From positions 1 through 64,000 of the forward strand of contig NZ_JAKFUM010000008.1 in NCBI RefSeq assembly GCF_021732705.1: a DNA stretch of 64,000 nucleotides, given 5' to 3'. Position 1 is the stretch's first letter, and every line of letters starts with the position of its first letter. The stretch is from Nevskia sp. Its GTDB lineage: Bacteria > Pseudomonadota > Gammaproteobacteria > Nevskiales > Nevskiaceae. Positions 8,757-17,403 of the stretch are shown here, one piece after another. The notes below the pieces were generated by a model. That model was not told the DNA's origin. It worked only from the letters and a program-made list of their open reading frames with translations, and made no database searches. The translations under genes were made by a program, and so were the position numbers.

Positions 8757-8798
8757 AGAGAGAAGGAACATGCAGAAAGAGAGAAGGAACATGCAGAA
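8757..8798 (+). repeat. Tandem 21-bp duplication of ribosome-binding site and start codon
   Basis: Two perfect head-to-tail 21-bp copies (8757-8777 and 8778-8798), each containing AGAGAAGGAAC followed directly by ATG CAG. The unit is 7 codons long, so the second ATG is in frame with the first and the TonB receptor can start at 8770 or 8791, each with its own Shine-Dalgarno. Confidence 0.95.
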
Positions 8799-10989
8799 CG
8801 CAGGCTGGCTGGGGCTGGTCCTCGCCGTATCGACGTCGGCCACCGCCGCGGACATCGCCGCTCCGGCCCGCGCTGACGACGTTGCCGACGACGCCGGCAG
8901 CGATCTCGTCGAAGTCGCGGTCAACACGGCCGGCAAGTCCGAAACGGCGGTCGTGTTGAAGGCCGTGACGATCATCGGCCAGCCGGACGATCTGGCGAAG
9001 ACCGCCGGATCGGCGCAAGTGCTCGATGCCGACACCCTGCGCGCCAGCCGCGTGTTCACCACGTCCGAGGCCTTGCGCAAGCTGCCGGGCGTCAATGTCC
9101 GCGACGAGGAAGGCTTCGGCCTGCGACCGAACATCGGCATCCGCGGCCTGAATCCGTCGCGCTCGACCAAGGTCTTGTTGCTCGAGGACGGCATTCCGGT
9201 CACCTACGGCGTCTACGGTGACAACGCCAGCTACTACCACCCGCCGATCGAACGCTTCGACCGCGTGGAAGTGCTGAAGGGCGCGGCCGTGAACCTGTAC
9301 GGCCCGCAGACCATCGGCGGCGTCATCAACTACATCACGCCGATCCCGAGCCAGGACCTGAGCGGCGAACTGTCGCTGGCCGGCGGCAATCGCGACTACT
9401 TTGCCGGCCACGGCTCGGTGAGCCTCGGCGGCCATCGCTTCGACTACGTGCGCAAGCAGTCCAATGGCGCCCGCGACAACACCGATCTGGCGATCGACGA
9501 CGTCAACTACAAGGGCGTGGTCGCGGTCACCAAGGACCACACGCTGATCGCCCGCGGCAACTACTACCGCGAGAACTCGCAGGTCAGCTATTCGGGCCTG
9601 ACCGACGCCGAATACCGCAACTTCGGCGCGCGCTACAACCCGTTCGAGAACGACTACTTCGATGCCTACCGCTGGGGCGCATCGCTGACCGATGACTGGA
9701 CGATCGGCCGCGCGCGCCTGACCACGAACCTCTACTTCGCGAACTTTTCGCGCGACTGGTGGCGCCAGAGTTCGACGACCACCGATACCCAGTGCGGCAC
9801 CGCCTTCCGCGATGCCCGCCTCGCTGGCGCGGCCGTCGATTCCAACGCCTGCAATTCCGTGCAGGGCCGTCTGCGCGACTACTACAACGCCGGCATCGAA
9901 CCGCGCCTGACCCTGCCGTACACCGCGTTTGGCCTCGACAACACGCTGCAGACCGGCGTCCGCTACCACTTCGAGACCCAGGATCGGCTGCAGGTCAACG
10001 GCACGAGCCCGACGGCCCGCAACGGCACGGTCGTCGAGAACAATCAGCGCGATACCGATGCGGTCAGCGGCTACGCCCAGAACGAAGTGAAGATCGGCGC
10101 ATTCACGTTCGCGCCGGGCATTCGCGTCGAGCACGTCAACTACGAGCGAACCAATGCCCTCACCGGCGCTGACGGCAAGAGCGATCTGACCCGCGTGCTG
10201 TACTCGTTCAGCGGCTCGTACGCGCTGACCGACAAGACCACGTTCTATACCGGCGTCCACAAGGGCTTCGCGCCGCCGCGCACCGAGGACATCGTCGACA
10301 ACAGCGGGGTCGCGGTCGACGTCAGGGCCGAGTCGAGCGTCAATTTCGAAGCCGGCGTGCGGTCGCGGCCGATCCACGGCATCAGCGTCGAAGGCACCTA
10401 TTTCCGCAACGATTTCAACAACCAGATCGCGGTCGGCAGCATCGCCGGCGGCGTCCCGCTGGCGGAAGGCAAAACGCTGTACCAGGGCTTCGAACTGAGC
10501 GGCCGTGCCGACTTCGGCCGCTGGCTGAAAGGGCCGCACAACCCGTTCTTCGAACTGGCGTGGACGGCCCTGCCGACCGCCGAGCAGAAGAACACGCTGA
10601 CCCAAGTGGTCAACGGCGCTGCCGTCGCCGGCTCGGCGCCGGGTCGCCGTCTGCCGTATGCCGCGCGTCACACCGTGACGTCGACGCTCGGCTACAGCCA
10701 CAGCGGCGGTTTCGAAGGCCGACTGGAAGCGGTCTACATCGGCCAGCAGTTCAGCGATTTCGCGAACACCGACACGCCAGCGGCGAACGGCAACGGCCTG
10801 AGCGGCAAGATCTCCGGCGCAACGGTGTGGAACCTGGCGCTGAACTACACGGTGCCGAACACCGGCTTCGGCGTGTTCTTCACGGTGAAGAACCTGTTCG
10901 ATCACACCTACATCGTCGAACGCACCCGCGGCATCGTGCCGGGAGCGCCGCGCTTGGTGCAGGGCGGTGTCGAGTACCGCTACTACTGA
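8770..10989 (+). CDS. TonB-dependent outer membrane receptor (FecA-like)
   Basis: Outer membrane gated channel for a ferric chelate, driven by TonB. The protein is 739 residues from ATG 8770, or 732 from ATG 8791, with a signal peptide ending near ATAADIA. A plug domain follows (about 60-170; LRKLPGVNVRDEEGFGLRPN, GIRGLNPSRSTKVLLLEDG), then a 22-strand barrel ending in an aromatic residue (VEYRYY). The plug motifs resemble FecA-type citrate receptors, but the real ligand cannot be read from sequence and no fecIR regulators are adjacent. Fur-like sites lie upstream, and bfd/bfr are the divergent neighbours. Confidence 0.9.
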   Translation: MQKERRNMQNAGWLGLVLAVSTSATAADIAAPARADDVADDAGSDLVEVAVNTAGKSETAVVLKAVTIIGQPDDLAKTAGSAQVLDADTLRASRVFTTSEALRKLPGVNVRDEEGFGLRPNIGIRGLNPSRSTKVLLLEDGIPVTYGVYGDNASYYHPPIERFDRVEVLKGAAVNLYGPQTIGGVINYITPIPSQDLSGELSLAGGNRDYFAGHGSVSLGGHRFDYVRKQSNGARDNTDLAIDDVNYKGVVAVTKDHTLIARGNYYRENSQVSYSGLTDAEYRNFGARYNPFENDYFDAYRWGASLTDDWTIGRARLTTNLYFANFSRDWWRQSSTTTDTQCGTAFRDARLAGAAVDSNACNSVQGRLRDYYNAGIEPRLTLPYTAFGLDNTLQTGVRYHFETQDRLQVNGTSPTARNGTVVENNQRDTDAVSGYAQNEVKIGAFTFAPGIRVEHVNYERTNALTGADGKSDLTRVLYSFSGSYALTDKTTFYTGVHKGFAPPRTEDIVDNSGVAVDVRAESSVNFEAGVRSRPIHGISVEGTYFRNDFNNQIAVGSIAGGVPLAEGKTLYQGFELSGRADFGRWLKGPHNPFFELAWTALPTAEQKNTLTQVVNGAAVAGSAPGRRLPYAARHTVTSTLGYSHSGGFEGRLEAVYIGQQFSDFANTDTPAANGNGLSGKISGATVWNLALNYTVPNTGFGVFFTVKNLFDHTYIVERTRGIVPGAPRLVQGGVEYRYY

Positions 10990-11008
10990 GTGGGACTATG
11001 GAGCGGGA

Positions 11009-11545
11009 CTACGGAGCAGGGTTGCCGACCCGGTCGACCGTTCCGGTCGGACCGGCGGTTCCCGGCTGGGGCGGCGCACCGATCAGCGGCGCCAGCTCCT
11101 TCAATGCGCCGCGATAGACCTCGCGCTTGAACGACACCACCTCGCTCAGCGGGTGCCAGTAGTCGACCCAGCGCCAGTGATCGAACTCCGGCTTGTCGGT
11201 GCGGGTGAAGCAGACCTTCGATTCGCAGCCGGTCAGTCGCAGCAGGAACCACTTCTGCTTCTGGCCGATGCACAGCGGGCGGCGACCGCGCCGGATCATC
11301 CGCGACGGCAGGCGATAGCTCAGCCAGCCGGCGGTGACCCCAAGGCATTCGACATGCTCTTCGAGCAGGCCGAGTTCTTCCTCCAGTTCGCGATACAGCG
11401 CCGCTTCCGGCGATTCGCCGAACTTGATGCCGCCCTGCGGAAACTGCCAGGCGTCCTGGCCGATGCGCTTCGCCCACAGCACGCGGCCGTCCGCATGCGT
11501 CAGGATGATCCCGACGTTCGGACGAAAGCCATCGGCGTCAATCAC
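11009..11545 (-). CDS. rppH: RNA pyrophosphohydrolase (Nudix)
   Basis: Removes pyrophosphate from 5'-triphosphate mRNA ends, starting RNase E-dependent decay. The 178-residue protein starts with the typical (M)[14 protein letters not shown] from a GTG at 11545 and contains the full Nudix box (about 38-60; G-x5-E-x7-REuxEExGu). The C-terminal 20 residues are Pro/Gly-rich and probably disordered. It is convergent with the TonB receptor gene and divergent from an HAD phosphatase gene. The 109-base divergent gap holds an inverted repeat (ATGAAAGA/TCTTTCAT, 11561-11588). Confidence 0.95.
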   Translation of the reverse strand: MIDADGFRPNVGIILTHADGRVLWAKRIGQDAWQFPQGGIKFGESPEAALYRELEEELGLLEEHVECLGVTAGWLSYRLPSRMIRRGRRPLCIGQKQKWFLLRLTGCESKVCFTRTDKPEFDHWRWVDYWHPLSEVVSFKREVYRGALKELAPLIGAPPQPGTAGPTGTVDRVGNPAP

Positions 11546-11654
11546 TTGGGAGCGGGTGCCATGAAAGATTCACGGAGGATTCTTTCATAGGGGTCCTGCC
11601 TGCGGCAAACTGCCGCGCCGGTCACCCTCGCCACTCCGAACGCCCAGTCCCGTC

Positions 11655-12305
11655 ATGAATCTCGCGGTCTTCGATCTCGATCACACCTTGTTGAACGGCG
11701 ACAGCGACTACCTCTGGGGCCAGTTCATGGTCGCCAACGGCCTGGTCGACCGCGAGTACTACACCCGCGAAAACCAGCGTTTCTATGACGAATACGCGGC
11801 CGGCACGCTGGACATTCACGAGTTCGCGGCGTTTTCGCTGCGGCCGCTGATGGACCATCCGCTCGACCGGCTGCTGGCGCTGCGCAACCGTTTCGTCGCC
11901 GAACAGATCGTGCCGGTGATCTCGACCCACGCGCCGGCGCTGCTGGACCGGCACCGCGCCGCTGGCGACGAACTGCTGATCACGACCGCGACCAACCGCT
12001 TCATCGTCGAGCCGATTGCCGAACACCTCGGCGTGCCGCACCTGCTGGCGACCGAACCGGAACGCGACGGCGAGCGCTTCACCGGCCGCATCGCCCGCTC
12101 GAACTTTCGCGAAGCGAAGGTCAGCAACCTGCAGCAGTGGCTCGACGCGCACCCGGTGAAGTTCGAGCGCCTCAGCGGCTACAGCGACTCGCGCAATGAC
12201 CTGCCGCTGCTCGAATTCGTCCACCACCCGCACGCCGTCGATGCCGATCCGGTGCTGCGCGCCGAAGCCGTAGCCCGCGGCTGGCCGGTGATCTCGCTGC
12301 GCTGA
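11655..12305 (+). CDS. HAD-IB family phosphatase (SerB-like fold)
   Basis: A 216-residue HAD hydrolase of the phosphoserine phosphatase-like subfamily IB: motif I FDLDHTLL (nucleophile D7, acid D9), motif II around TTATN, a motif III lysine in REAKVSNL, and motif IV YSDSRNDLPLL. The substrate is unknown; phosphoserine or a phospholipid headgroup are possibilities. It is divergent from rppH, a neighbour it also has in other gammaproteobacteria (recollection). Confidence 0.87.
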   Translation: MNLAVFDLDHTLLNGDSDYLWGQFMVANGLVDREYYTRENQRFYDEYAAGTLDIHEFAAFSLRPLMDHPLDRLLALRNRFVAEQIVPVISTHAPALLDRHRAAGDELLITTATNRFIVEPIAEHLGVPHLLATEPERDGERFTGRIARSNFREAKVSNLQQWLDAHPVKFERLSGYSDSRNDLPLLEFVHHPHAVDADPVLRAEAVARGWPVISLR

Positions 12306-12393
12306 CGGCGGGTGGCGAGACGCGGGGAACCGTGCTCGGTGGAAATCTGTCGGTCGATCCAGACCGCCGGTTATACCGCCAATCAATCTGTAC

Positions 12394-12432
12394 CTGACCC
12401 CAATTATCGGCCTGCCCAATAATTGGGGTCAG
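12394..12432. repeat. REP-like inverted repeat (TAATTGGGGTCAG family), copy A
   Basis: Perfect 14-bp arms CTGACCCCAATTAT (12394-12407) and its reverse complement (12419-12432) around an 11-base loop, between the HAD phosphatase and cupin genes. The arm is shared with repeats at 47.0 kb and 60.4 kb, the last beside a REP-associated transposase gene. At this spot the hairpin could also serve as a transcription stop between convergent genes. Confidence 0.85.
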
Positions 12433-12456
12433 ACCCCGATTAACGCCGAATGCCGG

Positions 12457-12969
12457 TCAGTCAGGCCGGAGCAGCGGGCGCAGCGCGTCCGCATGCTGCG
12501 GATAGGTGACGAGCAGGTCCGAGGCGCCGAACGCGTGATCGGCGAAGTCGAAGCCGGGGACGACGGCTTCGGAGACCAGCGCGTGGCGCGCGTCGCCGAT
12601 CAGCCGCGAGGCCTTCCAGACGCCGCCCGGCACGAACAGGAACAGCGACTGGCCCGGCCCGAACCCGAGCGTTTCGCGCCGCAGCACGCCGTGCGCGTCG
12701 AGCAGCGTGTACTCCACCGGCCCGCCGCCCTGCAGGTAATGCAGGATGTCCGAGCGGTTGCGGTGCAGGCGGCCGATCGGCTCGTCCGCGGTGAGCAGGT
12801 AGTGGATCGAAGTGACGCGGGCGCGCGGCCCGTGGCCGGTGTCGACAACCTGCTCCGCGGTGTGGATGCGGCGGAACCAGCCGCCTTCCGGATGCCGTTC
12901 GAGGCCAAGCCTCGTGATCAGCTCATTCGCAGGGCCGGTCAAGCCGGCGACCGCCGCATCGCCGCTCAC
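12457..12969 (-). CDS. Cupin-fold DUF985 family protein
   Basis: A 170-residue protein of the DUF985 cupin family, recognised from HPEGGWFRRIH, TSIHYLLTADEPIGRLHRNRSDI and the C-terminal PGFDFADHAF segment; biochemical role unknown. The GTG start at 12969 overlaps the pdxH stop codon (GTGA), so translation is probably coupled. The same frame is open upstream through pdxH but that part reads against pdxH's own frame and is not coding. Confidence 0.85.
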   Translation of the reverse strand: MSGDAAVAGLTGPANELITRLGLERHPEGGWFRRIHTAEQVVDTGHGPRARVTSIHYLLTADEPIGRLHRNRSDILHYLQGGGPVEYTLLDAHGVLRRETLGFGPGQSLFLFVPGGVWKASRLIGDARHALVSEAVVPGFDFADHAFGASDLLVTYPQHADALRPLLRPD

Positions 12970-13592
12970 GGCTCCAGCCGCACCAGGTTCCACGCGCCCG
13001 CCGCTTCGCCGCGGCGATAGACCAGCCGGTCGTGCAGGCGGTTGTCGCGGCCCTGCCAGAACTCGATGACCGTCGGCGTCAGCCGGTAACCGCCCCAGTA
13101 CGTCGGGAACGGCACGACGCCGCCGGCGAACTGCCGCTCGTTGTCGGCGAGTCGGGCATCGAGCGTCTCGCGGCTGTCGACGACCTGACTCTGGCGCGAG
13201 GTCACCGCGCCGATCTGCGAGCCGACCGGGCGGGTCCGGAAGTAGGCCTCGGATTCCGCGGGCGTCAGTTGTTCGATCCCGCCTTCGAAGCGCACGCTGC
13301 GTTCGAGCCGATCCCACCAGAACGTCGCGGCGGCGAACGGATTCGCCGCCAGCGCGCGGGCCTTGCGCGATTCGAAGTTGGTGTAGAACAGCAGGCCGTC
13401 GGCTTCCAGACCCTTCAGCAGCACGACGCGGGCGGACGGGCGGCCATCGGCGTCGACGGTCGCCAGGGTCATCGCGGTCGGTTCGATCATGCCGATCTCG
13501 TGCGCGGCATCGAGCCAGAGGCGGAACTGGGCCATCGGGTCGGCAGCCATTCCGGCTTTTCGCAGCGGCGGGTTGCGGGTGTATTGCGGCAT
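12966..13592 (-). CDS. pdxH: Pyridoxamine 5'-phosphate oxidase
   Basis: FMN enzyme that makes pyridoxal 5'-phosphate from PNP or PMP, the last step of vitamin B6 synthesis and salvage. The 208-residue protein has the family hallmarks RVVLLKGLEADGLLFYTNF, SRKARALAANPFAAATFWW, and the C-terminal signature WQGRDNRLHDRLVYRR. It is divergent from the acuI-like gene and followed by the overlapping DUF985 gene. Confidence 0.96.
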   Translation of the reverse strand: MPQYTRNPPLRKAGMAADPMAQFRLWLDAAHEIGMIEPTAMTLATVDADGRPSARVVLLKGLEADGLLFYTNFESRKARALAANPFAAATFWWDRLERSVRFEGGIEQLTPAESEAYFRTRPVGSQIGAVTSRQSQVVDSRETLDARLADNERQFAGGVVPFPTYWGGYRLTPTVIEFWQGRDNRLHDRLVYRRGEAAGAWNLVRLEP

Positions 13593-13654
13593 CGGTTCAG
13601 GGTGGGAAGTCGGGCAGAATAGGTGCCCGATCCTACCCTGCCGGAATCCCTCCG

Positions 13655-14668
13655 ATGACTTCTGTGCCCGCGACGTTCAAGGCCCTGCGCATCCATCAGG
13701 TCGACAAGAAGACCGAGGCGCGGCTCGAAGCGATCACCTTGAGCGATCTCAGTGCCGGTCAGGTGGTGATCCGCGTGGCGTACTCGTCGATCAACTACAA
13801 GGACGCCCTGGCCGTGACCGGCAAGGGCAAGATCATGCGCGGCTACCCGAAGGTGGCCGGCATCGACCTGTCCGGCACGGTGGTCAGCAGCGAAGTGCCG
13901 GACTACAAGCCGGGCGATGCCGTGGTGGTCACCGGCGGCAATGTCGGCGAAGTGTTCGACGGCGGCTTTGCCGAATACGCCCGCGTGCCGGCCGAAGCCG
14001 TGGTGCCGCTGCCGCCAGGCCTGAGCCTGCACGAGGCGATGGCGCTCGGCACCGCCGGCTACACCGCGGCGCTCGCGCTGCGCCGCATGCTCGAAAACCA
14101 CCAGACGCCGGATCTGGGCCCGATCGCCGTCACCGGTCCGACCGGCGGCGTCGGCTCGATCGCGATCGCGCTGTTCAAGCGCGCCGGCTTCACCGTGGCC
14201 GCGATCACCGGCAAGCCGGGCGCCGAAAAGTATCTGCGTGACCTCGGTGCCGACGAGATCGTCGACCGCAACACGCTCGATGTCGGCAGCAAGCCGCTCG
14301 AAACCGCGCGCTGGGGCGGCGCCGTCGACAACCTCGGCGGCGACACGCTGGCCTACCTCACCCGCACCGTGAAGCCCTGGGGCACGATCGGCGCGATCGG
14401 TCTGGCGCAGGCGCCAACGCTGTCGACCACGGTCATCCCGTTCATCCTGCGCGGCGTCAGCCTGCTCGGCATCTGGTCGGTGGAATGCCCGCGCAGCTGG
14501 CGTCTGGCGATCTGGGATCGCCTTGCTGGCGACTGGAAGCCGAACGGCCTGACCACCTTGATCGCCCCGCGCACGGTGACGCTCGACGACGTGCCGGCCG
14601 TGGCCGAAGAACTGGTCGCCGGCAAGGCGCAGGGCCGGGTCGTGGTCCGCATCGGCAGCGATCTCTGA
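13655..14668 (+). CDS. acuI: Acrylyl-CoA reductase-type quinone oxidoreductase (AcuI/YhdH)
   Basis: Zinc-independent medium-chain dehydrogenase/reductase that reduces acryloyl-CoA to propionyl-CoA with NADPH, a detoxifying step. The 337-residue protein contains SSINYKDALAVTGKGKI, PKVAGIDLSGTV, the Rossmann motif TGPTGGVGSIA and the AcuI-typical GIWSVECP. The family assignment is firm. The physiological substrate is by homology only, as no DMSP genes lie nearby. Confidence 0.9.
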   Translation: MTSVPATFKALRIHQVDKKTEARLEAITLSDLSAGQVVIRVAYSSINYKDALAVTGKGKIMRGYPKVAGIDLSGTVVSSEVPDYKPGDAVVVTGGNVGEVFDGGFAEYARVPAEAVVPLPPGLSLHEAMALGTAGYTAALALRRMLENHQTPDLGPIAVTGPTGGVGSIAIALFKRAGFTVAAITGKPGAEKYLRDLGADEIVDRNTLDVGSKPLETARWGGAVDNLGGDTLAYLTRTVKPWGTIGAIGLAQAPTLSTTVIPFILRGVSLLGIWSVECPRSWRLAIWDRLAGDWKPNGLTTLIAPRTVTLDDVPAVAEELVAGKAQGRVVVRIGSDL

Positions 14669-14699
14669 TCCGGCGGTCGACGTCGCCACGCCCCGCGCC

Positions 14700-15803
14700 A
14701 TGAGCCAGCCCCGCGATCCGCACGCCGGTCATGATCACGACCACGGCCACGGCCACGGCCACGGGCATGACCACGGGCATTCGCATGATCACGGGCACGA
14801 CCACGCGCACGCGCCGGCCGCTGCCGCCAAGGCAAAGCCGGCGGCCAAGGCCCATTCGCACGACCATCGCCACGGACATGGTCACAGTCATGGCCATGGC
14901 CATGGCCACGGCCACGGCCACCACCACGGCAGCAGCAACGAGACGCGGCTGCGCTGGGCGCTGATCATCACGGCGGTGTTCTGCGTCGTCGAAGTCGCGG
15001 GCGGCGTTGTTTCCGGCTCGCTGGCGCTGATCGCCGACGCCGTGCACATGCTGACCGACGCCGGCTCGCTGCTGCTGGCGCTGGTCGCGCTGCGCATCGC
15101 GAAGAAGCCGGCCGACGCCCTGTTCTCGTATGGCCGCGCCCGCTACGAAGTGCTCGCGGCGTTCGTCAACGGGCTGGCGCTGCTGGTGTTGAGCGGCTGG
15201 ATCGTCGTCGAATCGATCCAGCGGCTGATCGTGCCGGAGCCGGTCGTCGGCAGCACCATGCTGCTGGTCGCGCTGCTCGGCTTTGCCGCGAACCTCGTCA
15301 GCTTCCTCGTGCTGCGCGATGGCGAGGATTCGCTGAACCTGCGCGGCGCGATGCTGCACGTGCTGGGCGATCTGCTCGGCTCCGCCGCAGCAGCGGCGGC
15401 AGCGGTGGCGATCATGCTGACCGGCTGGACGCCGATCGACCCGATCCTGTCCGGCTTCGTCGCGCTGCTGATCCTGAAGGGCGGCTGGCGCGTCACCCGC
15501 GAATCCGCCCACATCCTGCTCGAAGGCGCGCCGCACGATCTGGATGCCGAAACCGTCGCGCTCGATCTCGCGGCCAGCGTGCCCGGCGTCACCGGCATTC
15601 ACCACCTGCACGCCTGGTCGCTGACCGACAAGCACCCGGTGATGACGATGCACGCCGTGCTCGCCGAAGGCACCGACCGCGACGCCGCCCTCTCCGCGAT
15701 CCAGCAGCGCCTGCATGCCCGCTATGGCGATGTCCACGCCACCGTGCAGATCGAGCAGGTGGCCTGCGCCGGCGGTGGCTGCGGCGGCGTCACGCCGCAC
15801 TGA
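14700..15803 (+). CDS. Cation diffusion facilitator with long His-rich N-terminus
   Basis: Proton-coupled exporter of Zn2+, Co2+ or similar metal across the inner membrane (CzcD/ZitB group). After two His-rich blocks (residues 8-37 with 15 His and 52-76 with 14 His, split by an Ala/Lys/Pro spacer) comes the six-helix CDF core, with the paired metal-site motifs HMLTD and HVLGD (HxxxD), and a C-terminal cytoplasmic domain. The last residues, CAGGGCGG, add two cysteines. The His blocks are encoded by GGCCAC/CATGGC repeats prone to slippage. It starts 31 bases after acuI. Confidence 0.93.
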   Translation: MSQPRDPHAGHDHDHGHGHGHGHDHGHSHDHGHDHAHAPAAAAKAKPAAKAHSHDHRHGHGHSHGHGHGHGHGHHHGSSNETRLRWALIITAVFCVVEVAGGVVSGSLALIADAVHMLTDAGSLLLALVALRIAKKPADALFSYGRARYEVLAAFVNGLALLVLSGWIVVESIQRLIVPEPVVGSTMLLVALLGFAANLVSFLVLRDGEDSLNLRGAMLHVLGDLLGSAAAAAAAVAIMLTGWTPIDPILSGFVALLILKGGWRVTRESAHILLEGAPHDLDAETVALDLAASVPGVTGIHHLHAWSLTDKHPVMTMHAVLAEGTDRDAALSAIQQRLHARYGDVHATVQIEQVACAGGGCGGVTPH

Positions 15804-15812
15804 TTCGTGCCG

Positions 15813-16310
15813 ATGGCGGATGCCGTCGACGTGACTGCCAACGCAGCTGAAAAAGCGCCCGGCCTGATTCGCCGCGCTCGTCCTGCCGATGCCGCCGCGA
15901 TCCTCGCGCTCGAGGCGATCTTTCCGTCCGACCGGATGACGATCCGCTCGATCCGCCGCTTCCTGCGCGTGCCGAGCGCGAACGTCTGGATCGCCGAGCG
16001 CGACGGCACGGTCGTCGGCAACCTGATCTGGCTGCGCCGCGCCGGCAGCCGCGCCGCCCGCATCTACTCGGTGGTCGTCGCCCCGGAAGCGCGTGGGCTG
16101 AAGCTCGCTCAGCGGCTGATCGCCGCGATGGAATCCGACGCGGCGAATGCCGACTGCACGACGGCAACGCTCGAAGTACGCGCGGACAACGCGGCTGCCC
16201 GCGCGCTGTACGCCCGGTTGGGCTATGCCGAAACCCGGACCCTGCCCGGCTATTACGATGACGGCGCCGATGGGCTGCGGCTGGAAAAGGCGCTGCTCCC
16301 GGCACGATGA
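15813..16310 (+). CDS. GNAT family N-acetyltransferase (RimI-like)
   Basis: A 165-residue acetyl-CoA-dependent acyltransferase. The core motif A is VVVAPEARGLKLAQRLIAAM, followed by the RimI-like EVRADNAAARALYARLGYAETRTLPGYY, which suggests an N-terminal peptide-type substrate. The ATG at 15813 was preferred to a GTG two codons earlier. It begins 9 bases after the CDF gene, so probably one transcript; the link to metal export is not obvious. Confidence 0.82.
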   Translation: MADAVDVTANAAEKAPGLIRRARPADAAAILALEAIFPSDRMTIRSIRRFLRVPSANVWIAERDGTVVGNLIWLRRAGSRAARIYSVVVAPEARGLKLAQRLIAAMESDAANADCTTATLEVRADNAAARALYARLGYAETRTLPGYYDDGADGLRLEKALLPAR

Positions 16311-16358
16311 GCACCGATTCCGTCAAGTTGACGACGGATCAGGATAAATGCACGCCGA

Positions 16359-17207
16359 TCACGCTGCGCCGTCTCGCGCTGCCGGCAAAGCCAGCAAGGC
16401 TTCCGGCGTCGTGCCGCGATAGCGCCGCTGCAGCCAGCGCAGCTGGAAGCCGACTTTCGCCGCTTCCGCGACTTCGTTCAGATACCAGGCGTTGACCGCG
16501 CCGCCGACCAGCGCGCCGATCACCGGCACCGCACTGCCGGCCTTGCGCAGGCCCATGCGGCGGGTGAACGCCCCGGCGAGGTTGGTCAGGCTGAACACGG
16601 CGGCTTCCTTGGCCAGTTCGCGTTCGGCAGTGCGCTCGAGGCCGTCGCGGACGGCGGCGGCGCGCGTTGAAACGTCGTGTTCGAGCGCCGCCAGCGCATC
16701 CCGCTTTTCGTCCAGCGTGTTGGCGGAGGCCATCGCGAACACGGCAATCGGCACGAGGCGCGCGATGTCTTCGCTGCAATCCTCGCCGTAACAGAGCCCG
16801 GTGCGGTGGATGACGCGGAAGGTCTGCACCAAGAGCGTCGGCACGTCGGCGATCATGCCGGCGGCACCGGCCACGCCGAACAGGGCGCCGGTACCGCCGG
16901 CCAGCACTGTGCCGCGACGCCGGACATGCCCGGCCACCTGGTCGCAGCGCGCCAGATCCTGCGTGCGCAGCGCGGATAGATCGGTGACGCCGGCGCGATC
17001 GAGGATCGAGCGGCGATCGGCGACGACGGCGGCGGTGCGTTGCACCTGATCGAGTGCCGATTTCAACCAGTCCGCCGGGATCGCCCGCTGCACCGCCTGC
17101 GCCGCCGGCGACAGCGCGCGACCGAAGGCCTGGGTGACGAGGTCCGGCGGGGTGTCGCGCCAGCGCGCGATGCGGCGCAGCTGGTCCAGCTCGTACGGGG
17201 TCGGCAT
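16359..17207 (-). CDS. EcsC family protein
   Basis: A 282-residue EcsC-like protein: a helical N-terminal part, Gly/Ala-rich membrane-associated hairpins (GTGALFGVAGAAGMIADVPTLL, about 97-118, and AVPVIGALVGGAVNAWYL near 240) and the family's VFRVIHR-type segment. Its function is unknown; EcsC relatives sit near ABC exporters or stress genes in other bacteria. The ATG at 17207 has GGAGG six bases ahead; the open frame upstream to 17363 is low-complexity and not supported. Confidence 0.8.
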   Translation of the reverse strand: MPTPYELDQLRRIARWRDTPPDLVTQAFGRALSPAAQAVQRAIPADWLKSALDQVQRTAAVVADRRSILDRAGVTDLSALRTQDLARCDQVAGHVRRRGTVLAGGTGALFGVAGAAGMIADVPTLLVQTFRVIHRTGLCYGEDCSEDIARLVPIAVFAMASANTLDEKRDALAALEHDVSTRAAAVRDGLERTAERELAKEAAVFSLTNLAGAFTRRMGLRKAGSAVPVIGALVGGAVNAWYLNEVAEAAKVGFQLRWLQRRYRGTTPEALLALPAARDGAA

Positions 17208-17403
17208 CCGGCCTCCGGGGCTCGTGTGAGTGCAGCGACGCCATCCTGACGCAGCGGCGGCCGGCGTGCCGGGTGGGCGGCGGTGCAACCGGCCGTCACG
17301 ATCCTCGGAACGCAGCACCCGCTGTTCCCTTTTTGGCGGCATCTGTCGTGATTTCAATGGCAACGGTGCCGATCCCGACCCCGATCAGGCATCATTCCGC
17401 CCC

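Noticed and set aside
8569-10905. 778-codon minus-strand open frame opposite the TonB receptor
   Set aside because: No ribosome-binding site or domain; the receptor on the plus strand accounts for the region.
11561-11588. Inverted repeat ATGAAAGA/TCTTTCAT between rppH and the HAD gene as a terminator
   Set aside because: The flanking genes are divergent, so nothing needs terminating there, and no T-tract follows; it may be an operator but evidence is thin.
12970-13317. N-terminal extension of the DUF985 cupin frame
   Set aside because: It lies out of frame within pdxH; the GTG at 12969 overlapping the pdxH stop is the natural start.
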